DNA of 64,000 nt from Stachybotrys elegans (lineage: Eukaryota; Ascomycota; Sordariomycetes; Hypocreales; Stachybotryaceae). The notes under the pieces were generated by a model, which made no database searches, was not told where the DNA came from, and was given only the letters and a program-made list of their open reading frames with translations. A program made the position numbers and the translations under genes. The stretch lies in contig JAGPNK010000008.1 of assembly GCA_020746835.1 (NCBI GenBank), positions 248,001 through 312,000 on the forward strand. The letters run 5' to 3'. Shown one piece after another: positions 10,945 through 23,800 of this stretch. How positions within the stretch are numbered: the stretch's first letter is position 1; every line of letters starts with the position of its first letter.

Positions 10945-11496
10945 ATGAGCTCCAAGCCCACCATCACCCCGCTCACCTCTCTCAGCGTGTCCAGGCACCT
11001 CATCCCAGCCACCAGCAAAGCCCCCAACACCAGCATCCAGCAGAAACCCTTGCTCATCTACCACTCCGTCTTCTCCTCCACATACACCACCGCCATTGAG
11101 CGTCATCTTCGAGACACGGCTGTGGTGGTCCCTCAGTGGCGCTACACCATGTATGACATGTCCCATTACCACAGCACTACGCACGAGGTCCTTTGCGTCA
11201 GCCATGGCCGCGCCCGCTTGTGCTTCGGCGGTGAGGACAACCCCGAGCGCGTTGAGTCTGTCGTATGTACCGGCGACGTCATTATTGTCCCCGCCGGCGT
11301 TGCTCATTGCCTGCTCGAGGACATCGACGGTGCTTTCGAGATGGTCGGCAGCTACCCACCCGGCAAGGCCTGGGATATGTGCTACGGACGCCCCGGCGAG
11401 GAGGGCGCGTATGAGAATATAGCAGCGTTGGCCTGGTTCGACAAGGATCCCATCTATGGCGACAGTGGCCCTGTCCTCGACCATGTCACAGATTGA
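10945..11496 (+). CDS. YjlB-type cupin protein
   Basis: 183 aa from the ATG in CACCATGAG; an in-frame ATG at 10909 would add 12 residues and cannot be excluded. The sequence LIPNTSIQ-like start (ATSKAPNTSIQQKPLLIYHSVF), then a cupin motif 1 (HYHSTTHEVLCVSHGRARLCFGG) and motif 2 (GDVIIVPAGVAHCL), are typical of the YjlB family. The two histidines and glutamate of HYHSTTHE plus the later histidine of PAGVAH are the expected metal ligands. YjlB-like cupins are small metal-binding proteins with no firm enzymatic role. No signal peptide is visible. Confidence 0.85.
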   Translation: MSSKPTITPLTSLSVSRHLIPATSKAPNTSIQQKPLLIYHSVFSSTYTTAIERHLRDTAVVVPQWRYTMYDMSHYHSTTHEVLCVSHGRARLCFGGEDNPERVESVVCTGDVIIVPAGVAHCLLEDIDGAFEMVGSYPPGKAWDMCYGRPGEEGAYENIAALAWFDKDPIYGDSGPVLDHVTD

Positions 11497-12414
11497 CCTG
11501 GAACGGCATGTGCAACTCCGAGCATTCGGTCGACGATTCACTCTGGAGGAGGAAACAGTCATTGGCAAAGAGATCGGCATTCCACGACCCCAGCGGCTCG
11601 GCGAACACAAACTACAGCAAGCCGCTCCAGGATATAGGCCATCATGAGTATGCTCGTCAGTCGTCCCTTGTATTTCTGCTTTTTGGTTGGCCAGGCTGTC
11701 TCAGCTACAGTGCCTTGCGTCCATGGGATGCCAATCTTTGCCGGCTCGGGTCGGACTCGACAACACCCTCGCTTCCGCCATTTACACTACAGATTTCTGA
11801 TCAGCTTAGCTATCCCCGTACAACGCTTTTCCTGTCTCAGGCCCCCTCACTTACCATGTTCCACCACCACGTCGCGTCAGTTCTGAGTCAGAGAGCCCCA
11901 AGGCGTCCCGCACTTGTCTTGGATGAGCAAGGCGCTTTGAGAATGCCAAGATGGGACGATCTTGCATGAAACAAGGTGCTGAATCATTTCGCACATGTAG
12001 TGCAAAGTAGTACCAATATATTCTTGCCAGCGGTACGGGAGTTTGGGTTGATCAGAAGGCATCGAGCATCGATACAAGCTTCATGCGGCCTGAGCTTGGT
12101 CACAAGCCACCGTATGATACCACAGCGTCGCGAGAAATTCTTGGTGATTGTAGAGCATGGGCGTGATGAATGAGCTGAAACTTGACCAAATGAAAAAGAT
12201 GTAAATCCAATGTACAAAGGCGCAGTGCCCAAGACCCTGCGCTCTTCCAGCTTCAACTCGTCTGTCTGGATCGTAAACGAGCATGGAACATGGCCATGTT
12301 ACCGCAATCCTCACTATCAAGCCCGAAAACACTTCCGTCGTAAATCGTGACATGGTAAAAACCACATGGACAAGGACTATGCATGGTGTATCCTCCTAGC
12401 CGCAACAGCGTCCC
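11497..12414. other. Intergenic region between cupin and MFS genes
   Basis: This is the 3' flank of both genes, which converge. Small ORFs in several frames (for example 11493-11969) have no recognisable content or codon pattern. Confidence 0.55.
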
Positions 12415-14420
12415 TTACACGGTCCGGACAACACTGACAACATCTTCCAGCTCGGTGCCTGAGTCGCTAGCCCTTCTCGGCTGGGAAATATCCTCCTTGG
12501 GATCTGTTAGTCTCTCCAAGGCGGCAGGGTGTCGCTCCCACGTAAACAAGGAGACGACCACCATCACAGCGCATACAATCGTCATAACCTTGATCTCTTC
12601 GGCAAAGGCATCCGCATATACTGTTCTCACTAGCTGGCGAAGTTCTGAGGGCAGGCTAAGGCCGCTCAGAGGTGACCGATCCAAGGTGCTCAGTTGATCC
12701 TCTGTAAGATGGCCTTCCAAATACTGGTTCGTGTGTAGATTGAATATTACCGTGCAAATGGAGAGTCCAAGGCAACCTCCCAGCACTCGAGCCTGGGCGA
12801 CAGCACCTTGGGCGGAAGCCCTTTCGGTTTGTCTTGAGGCCAGAATATTGGTCATTATCGTCGCGGCTGAGAAGGAGAGTCCGACCCCGAGACCAAAAAT
12901 CGATTGGAACGCGTACTGCCAAACCGGGCTGGCATCTGGCCCTGTCACTGTAATCATTAACCCCATTCCAAGAAGTTGAAGGCAGGATGCGGCGATGAGC
13001 GTATAGGAAGTATTATTCCGCGACCCCGATATCGCACCGCCCAGGAAGGACCCGACTGCACAAGAGCCAAGAAGAGGCAGAATATGCACACCCCCCATCA
13101 ATGCACTTTCGCCATTCACAATCTGGAAGCGTTCCGGAATGATGATGGTCAGTGAAATATATGGAAAGCCCGTCAGCAGAGTGATTCTGTCTAGCTGTTA
13201 GCATGGGGTCTGGTTGTATACGGCTCAGTGGCAAGGGGTATGTGTACAATAATCCGGAAGCATAGACGCGGCGAAGCATCAGCTTTATGGGGAAGATGGG
13301 ATCGATCTGTCGATATCGTCTTGTTTCCAAAAGCACCTCCCACCATACAAAGGCAGCCCAGCTCAAGCTAGAGATAATCAATGCCGAGATAATGGCAGGG
13401 CTCTGCCACGAAAACGTCTGGGATCCTGCCTGCTGAACAGCAAAGACGAGGAAGCCGGAACTGAACAACAGGGTTGTGCTGCCGATGAAATCAATGCTCG
13501 TGAAGGTCTGCCAGGAGAAAATGCTGGCAACATCTTCGTGGGGCCAGAAGCTCGTAATGATGAGGATTGCGACAAGGCCAAAGGGGATGCTAGGGCAATT
13601 AGTCAACGCAATTGTTGAGGCAGAGAGACATACTTCATGTTGAACAGCCATCTCCAGTCGGACAGTTCAGAAACCAAACCACCCACCAGTGGTCCAAGCA
13701 CAAATGCTACTGCAAGAGTAGCACCGATCAAAGCACCGATGATGCTTGGTCGGTGTACAGGTCCGACCTCGACAAGCCCAACTTGAGCCAGGCTATACAG
13801 TCCGGATGCCCCTACTCCCTGGAATGCCCGACATATTATCCTAGGCCCGTCAGCGTGCAGATGGGGAAAACAGTATTCTTACTCACAGAGCTATCATGTC
13901 TTGAGCCAGGGCGCATCCCAATGAGAAACCCACAAACATGACCCACGAAGAGACCAACATGTTCCTTCGACCATAGGTATCACTGAGTTTCGAGATGCAG
14001 ACCGCAAAGCCTAACTAGTAGGTTAGAAGGTCTGGTCAAACCAGTGGCGCGAGATTTCAAATTCATACCCATATAGGTCAGAAGATAGGCCAGAATGATC
14101 CAAGGCGCGTTTACGAAATCATCCATTTCTTCGGATATCGTCACCAGAGATGTAGAGGCGATGGAGGTGTCAAGGCTGGAGAATAGCAAACCCAACAACA
14201 GCCTAAAGAAAGTCAACACACGGCCGGCGTAAGGAGTGAGGTGGTTCTCTTACGCGGTGATCAGCATTACTTGCCGAACCCCAGTAATCGGTTGAGCTGT
14301 GTCATTTGAGCAATCTTCAGCCCGGTTGGGTAGCCTCCCATTCTTATTGGAATCGACCAGTGTTGTCATATCACCAAGGGACAGGTTAGGGTACGAGAGG
14401 GTTTGGCGATCGGACACCAT
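12415..14420 (-). CDS. MFS multidrug efflux-type transporter (DHA2-like)
   Basis: Six exons on the minus strand: 14420-14254, 14202-14069, 14010-13887, 13840-13634, 13589-13248 and 13186-12415. Introns are 44-61 nt with GT/AG ends, and all phases agree, giving 581 aa. The first membrane segment carries the LDTSIAS motif (D67, DHA-type LDxT). Motif A is degenerate, SKLSDTYGRRN with D111 and R115/R116. RAFQGVGASG and LGPLVGG follow, then WLFNMNIPFG, the conserved join between the N-terminal six segments and the rest. About 14 hydrophobic segments are expected, which places it with 14-TMS drug:H+ antiporters. It runs away from the PKS across a 3.5-kb gap. Export of a polyketide product is plausible but inferred. 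The frame is intact with no internal stops. Confidence 0.92.
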
Positions 14421-17400
14421 CGTCGCGGTTTTTTCGAAGCGTTCGTTTGTCAAATGTGTGCCCGAGGGATTCTCTACGTGCTCAGAGTAGGTTTTGTCTT
14501 TCGGCTGTTTGTATCTGGTGCTGCATATATCCGCTGGGCCAGAAATAATCTCGAGGAAAGCTGCGAACGCCGGGTCAGTCGAGCAAACTTTGGAAAGGAG
14601 GAGAACAAGAGCAATAGTCCAGTAGGAAATTACTGCACCTCCAGATATGACGCGGCGGAGGACGCGAATTTGGATATCTTTTGTTTTGGTGATGACAAGG
14701 CCAGAGGAAGGAGCACCACCGATGGTGGGCGTTTGCGTAGGGTGTCAAGAAAGAAGCAGCCTCTTCAGGTATGGCATGAAAGGTAGGTGCACAAAAATGG
14801 CAGCAGGGCAGCGCAGAAGCAGGAGTGCCGTGGTGGTGCTTTCCAGCAGCCGTCTGTGTAAAGGTCAATCACTGCAAGTAGGGCAAGAGGAGGTGGGAGA
14901 TAGGCAGAGGGGGAAGGAACAAACGAAGCGGAACGAGCCCGGCTACTAATAATGCCAGAATTTCATCAAAGGAAAAATTACCACGCAGAAATCTTTCACG
15001 AGCAAGAATCATGAGGCAGGCTGCCAATAACCCTCCTAAGCCCCTACAAGAAAGAAGAAGCGAGGGGGCTGAGCTCAAGGTAAGGTACTAAGGGCACGAT
15101 GAGAGATGAGATTGAGAACTTACTTTCTCTTCAGGCAAAGCGTAATGTTAGCCTCAGGCTGATGTTTACCTCTCCTCTTTTCTCGTCTCTTATTGCCTTT
15201 CACTTCTTCCCTCTGGCATTATTTCATCTCTTCGAGCCGCGACCTGGGAGTGTGGCTGCGAGGGCCGGCTGAGCCTTGTACTGATTGGGGGATGTACTGC
15301 TTGTTGGGAACCACCGAGGCTTCTGCAGCTTCCGTACTTTATCGGCGGGCCTTTGCGAGCATGAGCCCATGGCGAGGCTCAGCAGGCAAGACAATCAGGG
15401 ATATCCAAGATGAATGCATGCGACTGATTCAACTCAACGAACCCCGAACTGGCCTCATGTTGAGACGGCGCAGGGATGGGGGCGGGTTCTCAGGTGGCGA
15501 ACAGCATGCTCTCTTGGTCGGACAGTGCCAGCTTCACTTCCTACGCAGTTGAAACATTCTGCTTCACTGGGTAGTACTGCGCCGAAAGTAAGTTCACCTG
15601 GGCGGTTGCATCCCAGCCGACTGCAAAAGACGAGCCAGCTGTCTCCGCCGACTTTGGCTCTCGTGGTGGTCGGACAAGAACGTTCGCGGATAGCTGCGTA
15701 TTCAGCAGCATGTCAATCAGAGGCCAGTATCCTACAAGAAACAAGCATCCTCTTTCTTGTCCTTGCCATGTCAGCAGCCTCGTGTTGCACGGATTGCAGC
15801 TCAAGCTCGCCCTGGTTTGCCCCGAAGCAGCTGGTGACAGAACGGGCGATCTGAGCTGAGAGCCTTACAGGCCCCAATAGGCATCGTCGGGAAGCTGCTC
15901 GAGCGCATACCTTGGCAAACATCAAACGCTGTCGCTGTGAGTCTCTGGAACCGAGACGGAAGCAATTGGACCCATAGGCTGGCTGTATCTACCCGCCAGT
16001 TTTGTCACACTCCATGTGAGCTCTGTCGCTGACCCAGCTCGTAATCGACAGGCATCGCTGGCCATGCGCCACAAGAGTGCCGAATCTGTGGCCCGTTGCT
16101 CACTGTCTCATGTGATTACCGAATCTGTACAGTCTGGACACCCCATTGGTTCAATGTCAGGAGCCAGGAACCTCGACGGTCATGTGATAGAGAGCAGTCA
16201 AGGTGCCTTGGTAGGTCACACAAACATCAACCTACCGTTGGCTCAGGTGCAAGGATTGCGCCTCACTTTGTCGGCTACCTCATTCCGAGACAAGGAGTTT
16301 ACAACAAGAGACGAATCCCAAGCCACGGAAAACGCAGCCTGAGAGACCTGCACCCCGAGGTAAGACAATGCTCCTCTGGCATCGACCTATCTGCACCTTG
16401 CTGCCTTTGTCGGCCTAATTGGATACTGCCAACACGATACTCTCAAACAGAAAACAACCTTAGCACGGAAGGATTCGGCGAAGTCCGGATTCGCCATCTG
16501 GGTCCCGGGCTCTCGACGTGCGTGTGCTTTGGGGACCGCAAGCCCTTCAGCGCGGCCATTTGGTGTCATATGAATCCAGGCTTGCGATAGGCAGGAAGAT
16601 GATGATTAGCAACATCATTTGGCCTATTTTCGCCATCTATTATATGATCTACACGGAGCCGCCGTTCAATATAGTCGAGGTAAGGAATCACGTAGCAGTG
16701 TGACACCACTAACAGGATGCGTTGGCTCTCATTGTCGTCATTAGTGTCCAAAAATGATAGCGGTTGGTGACGGCGATTGGAAAGTTTTCTGTCTATCTCT
16801 ATGTCACCATCAGATTGCTGTCTACCTGTTGCCATTAGGCAAAAACTGTCCATCTACAACCTTGCTTCCAGAGGTCTAGATTGTACCATCCGCAAGCGAG
16901 AATATGGCTTTGCCAATCTTGCCATTAGGGTGGGCACCTCGTTCTCGTTCTACTAACGACGACATGGGCGGGGAGTAGAGGCCGGCCTCGCTGCCTTCGT
17001 CCACAGGCCATTCGCATATTCCGGTCTATCGCTCACACTGCGGATGTCCGTTGCATGTGCCAGGCTACGGTTCGAATGAAGGTGGAAGTGCAGCAACAGC
17101 CCACGGGTGCCTCAACAATCGTACGAGTCATGCATATTACCACGGGAGTAATCACCGGCTTCTCATACACAAACAACGGCTGCGTGGAATATTTGCCTCC
17201 GGTTTATGCAGGAGTAGCATACGTATGGGCTATAGCTGGTCCTAAACGACCACTATCTCTTCCGGAGAAGGGAATTATTCACAGTATGTCTCTTCTGCAT
17301 GGGCACGCATGGCCAACGTTAGCCCTAGATCCATTCCACCCATGAGCTAACCGATAATACTCTCATGCTTACTTTGATCCGCTTGCCATCGAAGCTATTC

Positions 17401-17898
17401 CCCATTTCGGAGTTGTTTATGCCAAGAATCAGCTTCGGATGTGTGAAAATGGGGTATAGTTCACCTAACTTCCATCAGCTCACCGCACAGGTGCAGTGCA
17501 TTTATGGATTCATACGACCACCAGCGCACCTATGGTAATTGACAGCCCTGGCAGGGTACCTTTGCTCGCCGTCCCGCATGCGTTTGCTTGCTTCCCGAAG
17601 GGAAATTACCGGATGGTAAGTGATCCGTCTCTTCTCAGGCCAAGCTTATCCATATGCACTTGTTTCGGGTGGTTGCCACCGGCTTGTCACTCACCCCTCC
17701 TTGAGCTCTGCTTTCATTGTCAACCCAGTCACTGGCTGCTGGCGTCTCGTATCTTTACTCTGTTCCTCCAATACTATTTAAACCCAATCTCGGACACTAC
17801 TGGGTACCTCTCTCTAGTCCAAAACCTGTGTGTAAACCCATTTTCTCGTCTGTGACATCCCCTTTGGTGTCTTGGCTGCAGTTCACAGTATCTTCAAG
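14421..17898. other. 3.5-kb divergent region between transporter and PKS
   Basis: No gene can be supported on either strand. The right end holds the PKS promoter. ORFs at 15414-15925 (both strands) and 16518-16703 were inspected. The latter encodes a hydrophobic stretch followed by GTAAGG and, 36 bases on, CTAACAG, which resembles an intron but is shorter than the others in this window. This could be degenerate gene material or regulatory DNA. Confidence 0.5.
17775..17782 (+). promoter_or_regulatory. TATA-like box of the PKS gene
   Basis: TATTTAAA lies 117 bases before the PKS ATG, a reasonable spacing for a fungal core promoter with a short leader. Confidence 0.5.
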
Positions 17899-20800
17899 AT
17901 GGCCGAGATGACCGAGGATGTTGCAGTCATCGGTCTTGCGGTTAGATTCCCAGGCCGTGCAACATCCCCCGAGGAACTCTGGAAAGTCCTCGCTTCAGGA
18001 GAGTCAGAGTGGTCACCATTTCCCTCCGATCGTCTGAACATTGATGGTTATTACCACCCCAGTGGTGATAGGCTAGGCAGTGTTTGTTTGACCCATCTCT
18101 TAACATGTTTATTGACGCACTTCCGTGCTGACTCTGTGCAGATCTCGTTTCGTGGAGCGCACTTTTTGAAAGAGGACGTCGCCGCGTTCGATGCGTCGGT
18201 GGGTTTTCACTCGTAGAAGACTAAATTGCTACTCATGTTGCTAACATGGCTCTTCTAGTTCTTCGGGATTACCGCTGATGAAGCCAACTCCATCGATCCA
18301 CAGCAGCGACTGCTGCTTGAGGTTTGCTACGAAGCTATAGAAAACGGTATGAACTCGCATCAAGCCCGGGACTGTGTCTGACTTGTGACAGCTGGCCTAC
18401 GAAAGGAAGATCTTGATGGAAGCGATACCTCTGTACATGTGGGTTCATTTGTAAAAGGTGAATATTTCTAGTCTCCCGTCATCTGGTTGCGCATATTCAA
18501 CTTGATAAAGACTACGAACAGGTCTGCTTGCGAGATCCCGACTGGCAGCCTCGATATGCGGCTACCGGTAATGGAATCGCCATCATGGCGAACCGTCTCT
18601 CCTACTTCTTCAACCTCAGAGGTCCAAGCATGACGCTCGACACAGGCTGTAGCGGAAGTCTCGTCTCCGTCCATCTAGGAGCGCAATGCCTTCGCAATGG
18701 AGAATCGTCAATTGTACGCCCCCATATCTTGCGTGTCCGCCTAGCGATGTTGAGCTGATACCTTCAAGGCAATTGCAGCTGGCTCCGGCATGATCCTGAC
18801 ACCAAGTACGATCATGCCCATGACAGCCTTGAACTTCCTGAGTCCTGACGGAAAGTGCTTCACCTTTGATGAGCGCGCCAACGGCTATGGTCGAGGTGAA
18901 GGCGTAGGTGTCGTTATCATGAAGCGTCTTCGAGACGCCATCCGAGATGGTGATCCCATCCGTTCCGTGATCAGGGGAAGTCGGGTCAATCAAGACGGGC
19001 GTACCACGGGTAATTCATCCCCATTCTTGCTCCCATGGCCTGATCTGACCAGGCTTAGGCATAACACTTCCTAGCAAGGAAGCCCAAGTGGCCAACATTC
19101 AGGCGGTTTACAAGGCTGCCAACTTATCTTTTCAACAGACAGCATTCGTGGAGTGTCACGGTACTGGAACTCAGGCCGGTGACTGGCGGGAGCTCAAAGC
19201 AATTTCCGAGACCCTTGCCTCGGAGCGGGAAACTCACGCGCCCATAGTCGTTGGTTCGTTGAAGCCTAACATAGGACACCTGGAAGGGGCTGCTGGAATA
19301 GCAGGTCTCATCAAGGGAGTCCTGGTGTTGGAGCATGGGCAAATCCCTCCCAATATCAACTTCAAGACTGGGAACCCGAATATCGACTTTGCCGGGTGGA
19401 AGGTCAAGGTAGGTCTCCCGTCTGGCTCTTCGTCGACCTTGTAGTGACACTCGCAACAGGTGCCCAGAACTCTGATGGAATGGCCTCTCCTCGGCGTGCG
19501 ACGAGCCAGCATCAACTGCTTTGGCTTCGGTGGAACAAACGCTCACGTCATCATGGATGAGGCGCCATCAGTCTCCCAGAAGCCCGTATCCAATGGGCTG
19601 AAGAGTTCTCAGCAATCAGTCGACACGGTAGAAGGGGCAATAAGTGACGATCAGCACAGGCACCAATCTCTTCCTCGGTTGTTCGCTTACTCCTCACACG
19701 AAAAGTTGGGAGTCAGACGCATTATGAATGCCCACTTGCCATATCTTGAAGCGCACGAACTGAATCCGCCGGTTGGGCTGCTGCAAAACTACTCGTTCAC
19801 TCTCGGCTGTCATCGCTCCAACTTTGAATGGAAAGGGGCGGTTGTTGCAGAGACAGTGTCCGAACTGATAGAGAAGATCCGAAACATCGATCGAGTGCAG
19901 GTTACACGCTCGACGCCCGGCAGAGTACCCAAGATCTCCTTCGTCTTTGGAGGTCAGGGATCTCAATGGGCGCAGATGGGCATGGATCTCATGCGCTTCG
20001 ATGTCTTCTCCAACAGCATCCACGAAGCCAATGTTCACCTGAAAACGGTCTTGGGAAGTCCTTTTAATCTACTCGAGGAGATTCGCAAGGACTCGTCTCA
20101 ATCACGACTCGATCGACCTGAACTTTCACAGCCAGCCACAACAGTCGTGCAGGTTGCGCTCGTTCAGCTTCTTTCTAGCTTAGGCATTCATCCCCGCGTT
20201 GTCATTGGACACTCGTCTGGCGAAGTTGCTGCTGCATTTGCCGCAGGTGCCTTGACTCGCCAAGACGCTTGGGAGGTTGCTTACTTCAGAGGGCTCGTCG
20301 CTGCTCGCATTCCTCATCTGACTTCATCAACTAAGGGCGGCATGATGGTTATTGGTTTGTCCCAGCAGGAGACCCAGGCCTATCTTCAATCAATGGGTCA
20401 AGTTGTTGAGGTCGCATGTATCAACAGCCCCCGGTCGACAACAGTGTCTGGACCCTCGGATTCCATCAGAGTCCTCGCCTCTGACCTTGAGAGAAAATGC
20501 ATCTTCCATCGAGTTTTGAAGGTCGAAGTAGCATACCACTCGTCCCAGATGGCATCAGTGAGTCACGACTACGAAATGTTGATCAGCCAGGTTCGTCCTC
20601 AAAACATCACTCCTTCAATCAAGATGATATCTTCCGTCACGGGTTGCGAGATCGAGGGGCCCGACCTGGTGAATACCTATTGGTCTAGAAATATGGTATC
20701 GCCCGTTAACTACGTCGCTGCTATAAACTGCATGCTGGAGCTACCAGAGGAGCAACGGCCAGATGTTGTCCTAGAGCTGAGTCCCAGTGCAGCCCTGCAC

Positions 20801-23800
20801 TCACCAACCATGGACATTATTACAGCCCATACATGCAATCTTCCGATCGGATACTTCTCAATCATGGGTCCTCGTGAGAAAGGCGCGGTTCTGGTGATGC
20901 GCACCTTGGCTGAGCTGTGGTGTCAGGGAGTGGGAATGAATATGAAAGCCATCGCGACATATGGCACGTCAGATCAGCCTCGGTGTCTGTCTGACCTTCC
21001 ACCATACCCTTGGAATCACGACAAAAGATACTGGCATGAATCCCACCTCAATCAAGCCATCCGTTTCCGCAGACATCCGCGTAAGGACCTCATCGGCTGC
21101 ACAGAGCCAGGTTCGCATGACTTCCAACCGCGCTGGAGAGGGTTTCTTCGTGCGAGCGAAAACCCCTGGATGGTAGATCATCAGGTTCAGAAAACGGTTG
21201 TGTATCCCGCAGCTGGAATGGTAAGCATGGTTCTGGAAGCTGCGCAACAGATGTCAGAGGATGTTGCCGGCATTTCGGGGTATGAGATCACCGACATGTC
21301 CATTGACAAGGCAATGGTGATCCCCGGCACAGCTCACGGTCTCGAGGTTAATATCAGCTTCACCAATGCTTCTTCTTTGAATGACGGCATCTGGGCTGAG
21401 CCAGCTCGATTCGACATCTTCTCCAAGCCACTGGATAAACCTTGGGAGCGGCACGCCAGCGGCTATCTTCAGTTTCGGTCGCGGAATGAAGATTGGAAGC
21501 GTGTACTCCATCACCACAACTCTCAGCATACGGAGCTCAAGCGTGCTTGCCGGGAGACCCTCATCCCGCGGCAGCTTTATGAGCTCTTGGACGTGGTTGG
21601 TATTTCCTATGGTCCTCTCTTCCAGAATGTGAAGGAAATCCACAAGACAGAGGGAGCGTGTACTTTTGGCATACAAGTGCCGGATACGAGATCGAGGATG
21701 CCTGCTAAGTACGAGTATCCTCACCTTATACATCCGGCAACTCTCGATGCCATGTTCCACTCTCTCTTCGCTATCGAGCCCAGACCCATGGTGCCTACTT
21801 TCATCAAAAAAGTCGTTGTGTCTTCCAATCTCGGTTGCCAGGCCAAAGACATGTTCTACGGACATGGCACAGCAGAGCTCGTTGGTCACGGCGATGCCAA
21901 AGGGACTCTCTATATGGCGAAATCGGGCTTGGCAGAAGCTTGTGTTATTGTCGATGGCCTCCACCTGAGCAGTTTGAAGACCATGGCTGAAGGAGCGGAG
22001 CGTTTTCTCCCCAATCATCATAACCTCTGTACTGAGATTCAATGGCAAGAAGACCCAACGTTCCGGCAATCTGGGTGGCTCGGGGACTACGTTTCGCTGC
22101 TTTCCCATAAGTACCCTGGGCTATCGATTCTCCTGGCCGGCTTTGATGAAAGCCTCATCAGCCTGCTTCTGAAGGCGCTGACACCCAAGAAAGACGACAT
22201 CCTGGCTCTTTCAAGATTGACAGTCATTTGCGGGACGGATCAAAGCTCTGATTGTCTGGCGTTTGTTGATGGAACCGTTTTCGAGAATCGAGTTGAAGCA
22301 AAGCATGTCGACGATCTCGGTGCCTTGCCAACATACCATTTGATCATTCACCTTGATCAGTCATCTGAAGGGCTACCTGGCCTGGAGCAAAAGCTGAAGC
22401 CAGGCGGTCTTTTGCTGATGTCTCACTCTCCCCTCGGCAATGCCAATCTCTCAAGCATGGTCCACGAAGTGCCCCGAAGCCACCAAATCAACGGTTCTCA
22501 CAACCAGCTCGGGATGCCAGTAATCCAGCTTCACGCTCAATACGAGGACAAAACACTCACATTCGAGGGACGAGATGCTTCTAGCCAAATCAGCTGGAGA
22601 AACGGCCAAGAGATCGTTGTTATTCAGCCTGACACGCATGATGAGGACATACAGAGTTTCATCAACAACCTTGAGCAGCTATTCATATCGCTTCATTGTG
22701 GACTGACAGTCACCGCCAAGTCTTGGAGTAGTGTCGTTGCAGATCCGGCTGGTCTTGCTGGTAAAGTGGCCATATCACTTAATGGACTCGTGGTTGACGA
22801 TGAGAGTTACTCCTCCGTGTACGATTGGAAAGAAGCCGACTTCCAAGCATTCCATACACTTCAGGATATGGCCAAGGGACTTTTGTGGATTACTCGTTCA
22901 GCACACATGAACCCTCGAGAGAGCAGAGGATCTCCAATTGTGGCGCTGGCTCGGACTCTCATCTCAGAAGACCCTCTAAAACTCATTGTCACTCTTGACT
23001 TGGACCAAGAGACACGCTTGGTGGAGCCTTCACTGCCTCTGCATATTCTCCGGATCCTCCGATTGACATTTGGCAAGTCAGAGCAACCGGGGCCACGGGA
23101 TATGGAGTTTGCGGAGAAGGAAGGCAAAATCTACATTCCACGTCTGTATCCCATTGTCTCTCTCAATAGGCTCATCGAGGATGATCTTCCACCAGAGCTT
23201 GTGAGCCAGCAGTTCAAAGGCCAGCATGGGAAGGACTCGAAGGCGCTGAGACTCACAGCTGCAGGCCCAGGCGCCGAGGAGGCCGGCTTCTTCTACACCG
23301 AGACCCAGCTTCCGGGACTACAGCCACATGACATTGAGATTGGGTTCAAAGAAGCATCATTGACCATCGCCGATATCAATAACAGCATTGGTGGTTCTGT
23401 TGAAGGGGGGTTCGGGCTAGATGTTTGCGGAAAGGTCCTGCGAGTCGGCACCGAGGTCGCCAAGTTCAAGCCAGGAGACCAGGTTGCCGCATTAACTTTA
23501 GGCGGTTCAATTCAAAACATTCTACAGGTAGACGAGCAAGACGCGCGGCCTTACCGGCCAGGGCTGATTCTCAGTCATCTGACCAGCGCGTTCTATGCCC
23601 TCGTCCACGTTGGTAGACTGCGTCGAGGCCGAACGGTCTTGGTACATGCCGGCGCCAGCCCTTATGGGCTTGCAGCTCTCGAAATTGCAAATATCACTGG
23701 AGCAGAAATATTCGTGACTACTCTAGGCGCCGGTGCTGAGGAACAGCGCAGTCTGCTATTGCGGGCTGGCATATCGGAAGACCATATCATGGATGGGAAC

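Noticed and set aside
15414..15925. Overlapping ORFs on both strands in the MFS-PKS gap
   Set aside because: I could not match either to a domain, and no consistent set of splice sites links them to neighbours. Kept only as a possible relic under findings.
18347..18391. Frame breaks in the first 1.5 kb of the PKS suggesting a pseudogene
   Set aside because: All breaks are resolved by seven short introns with proper splice ends and matching phases, restoring a continuous KS domain.
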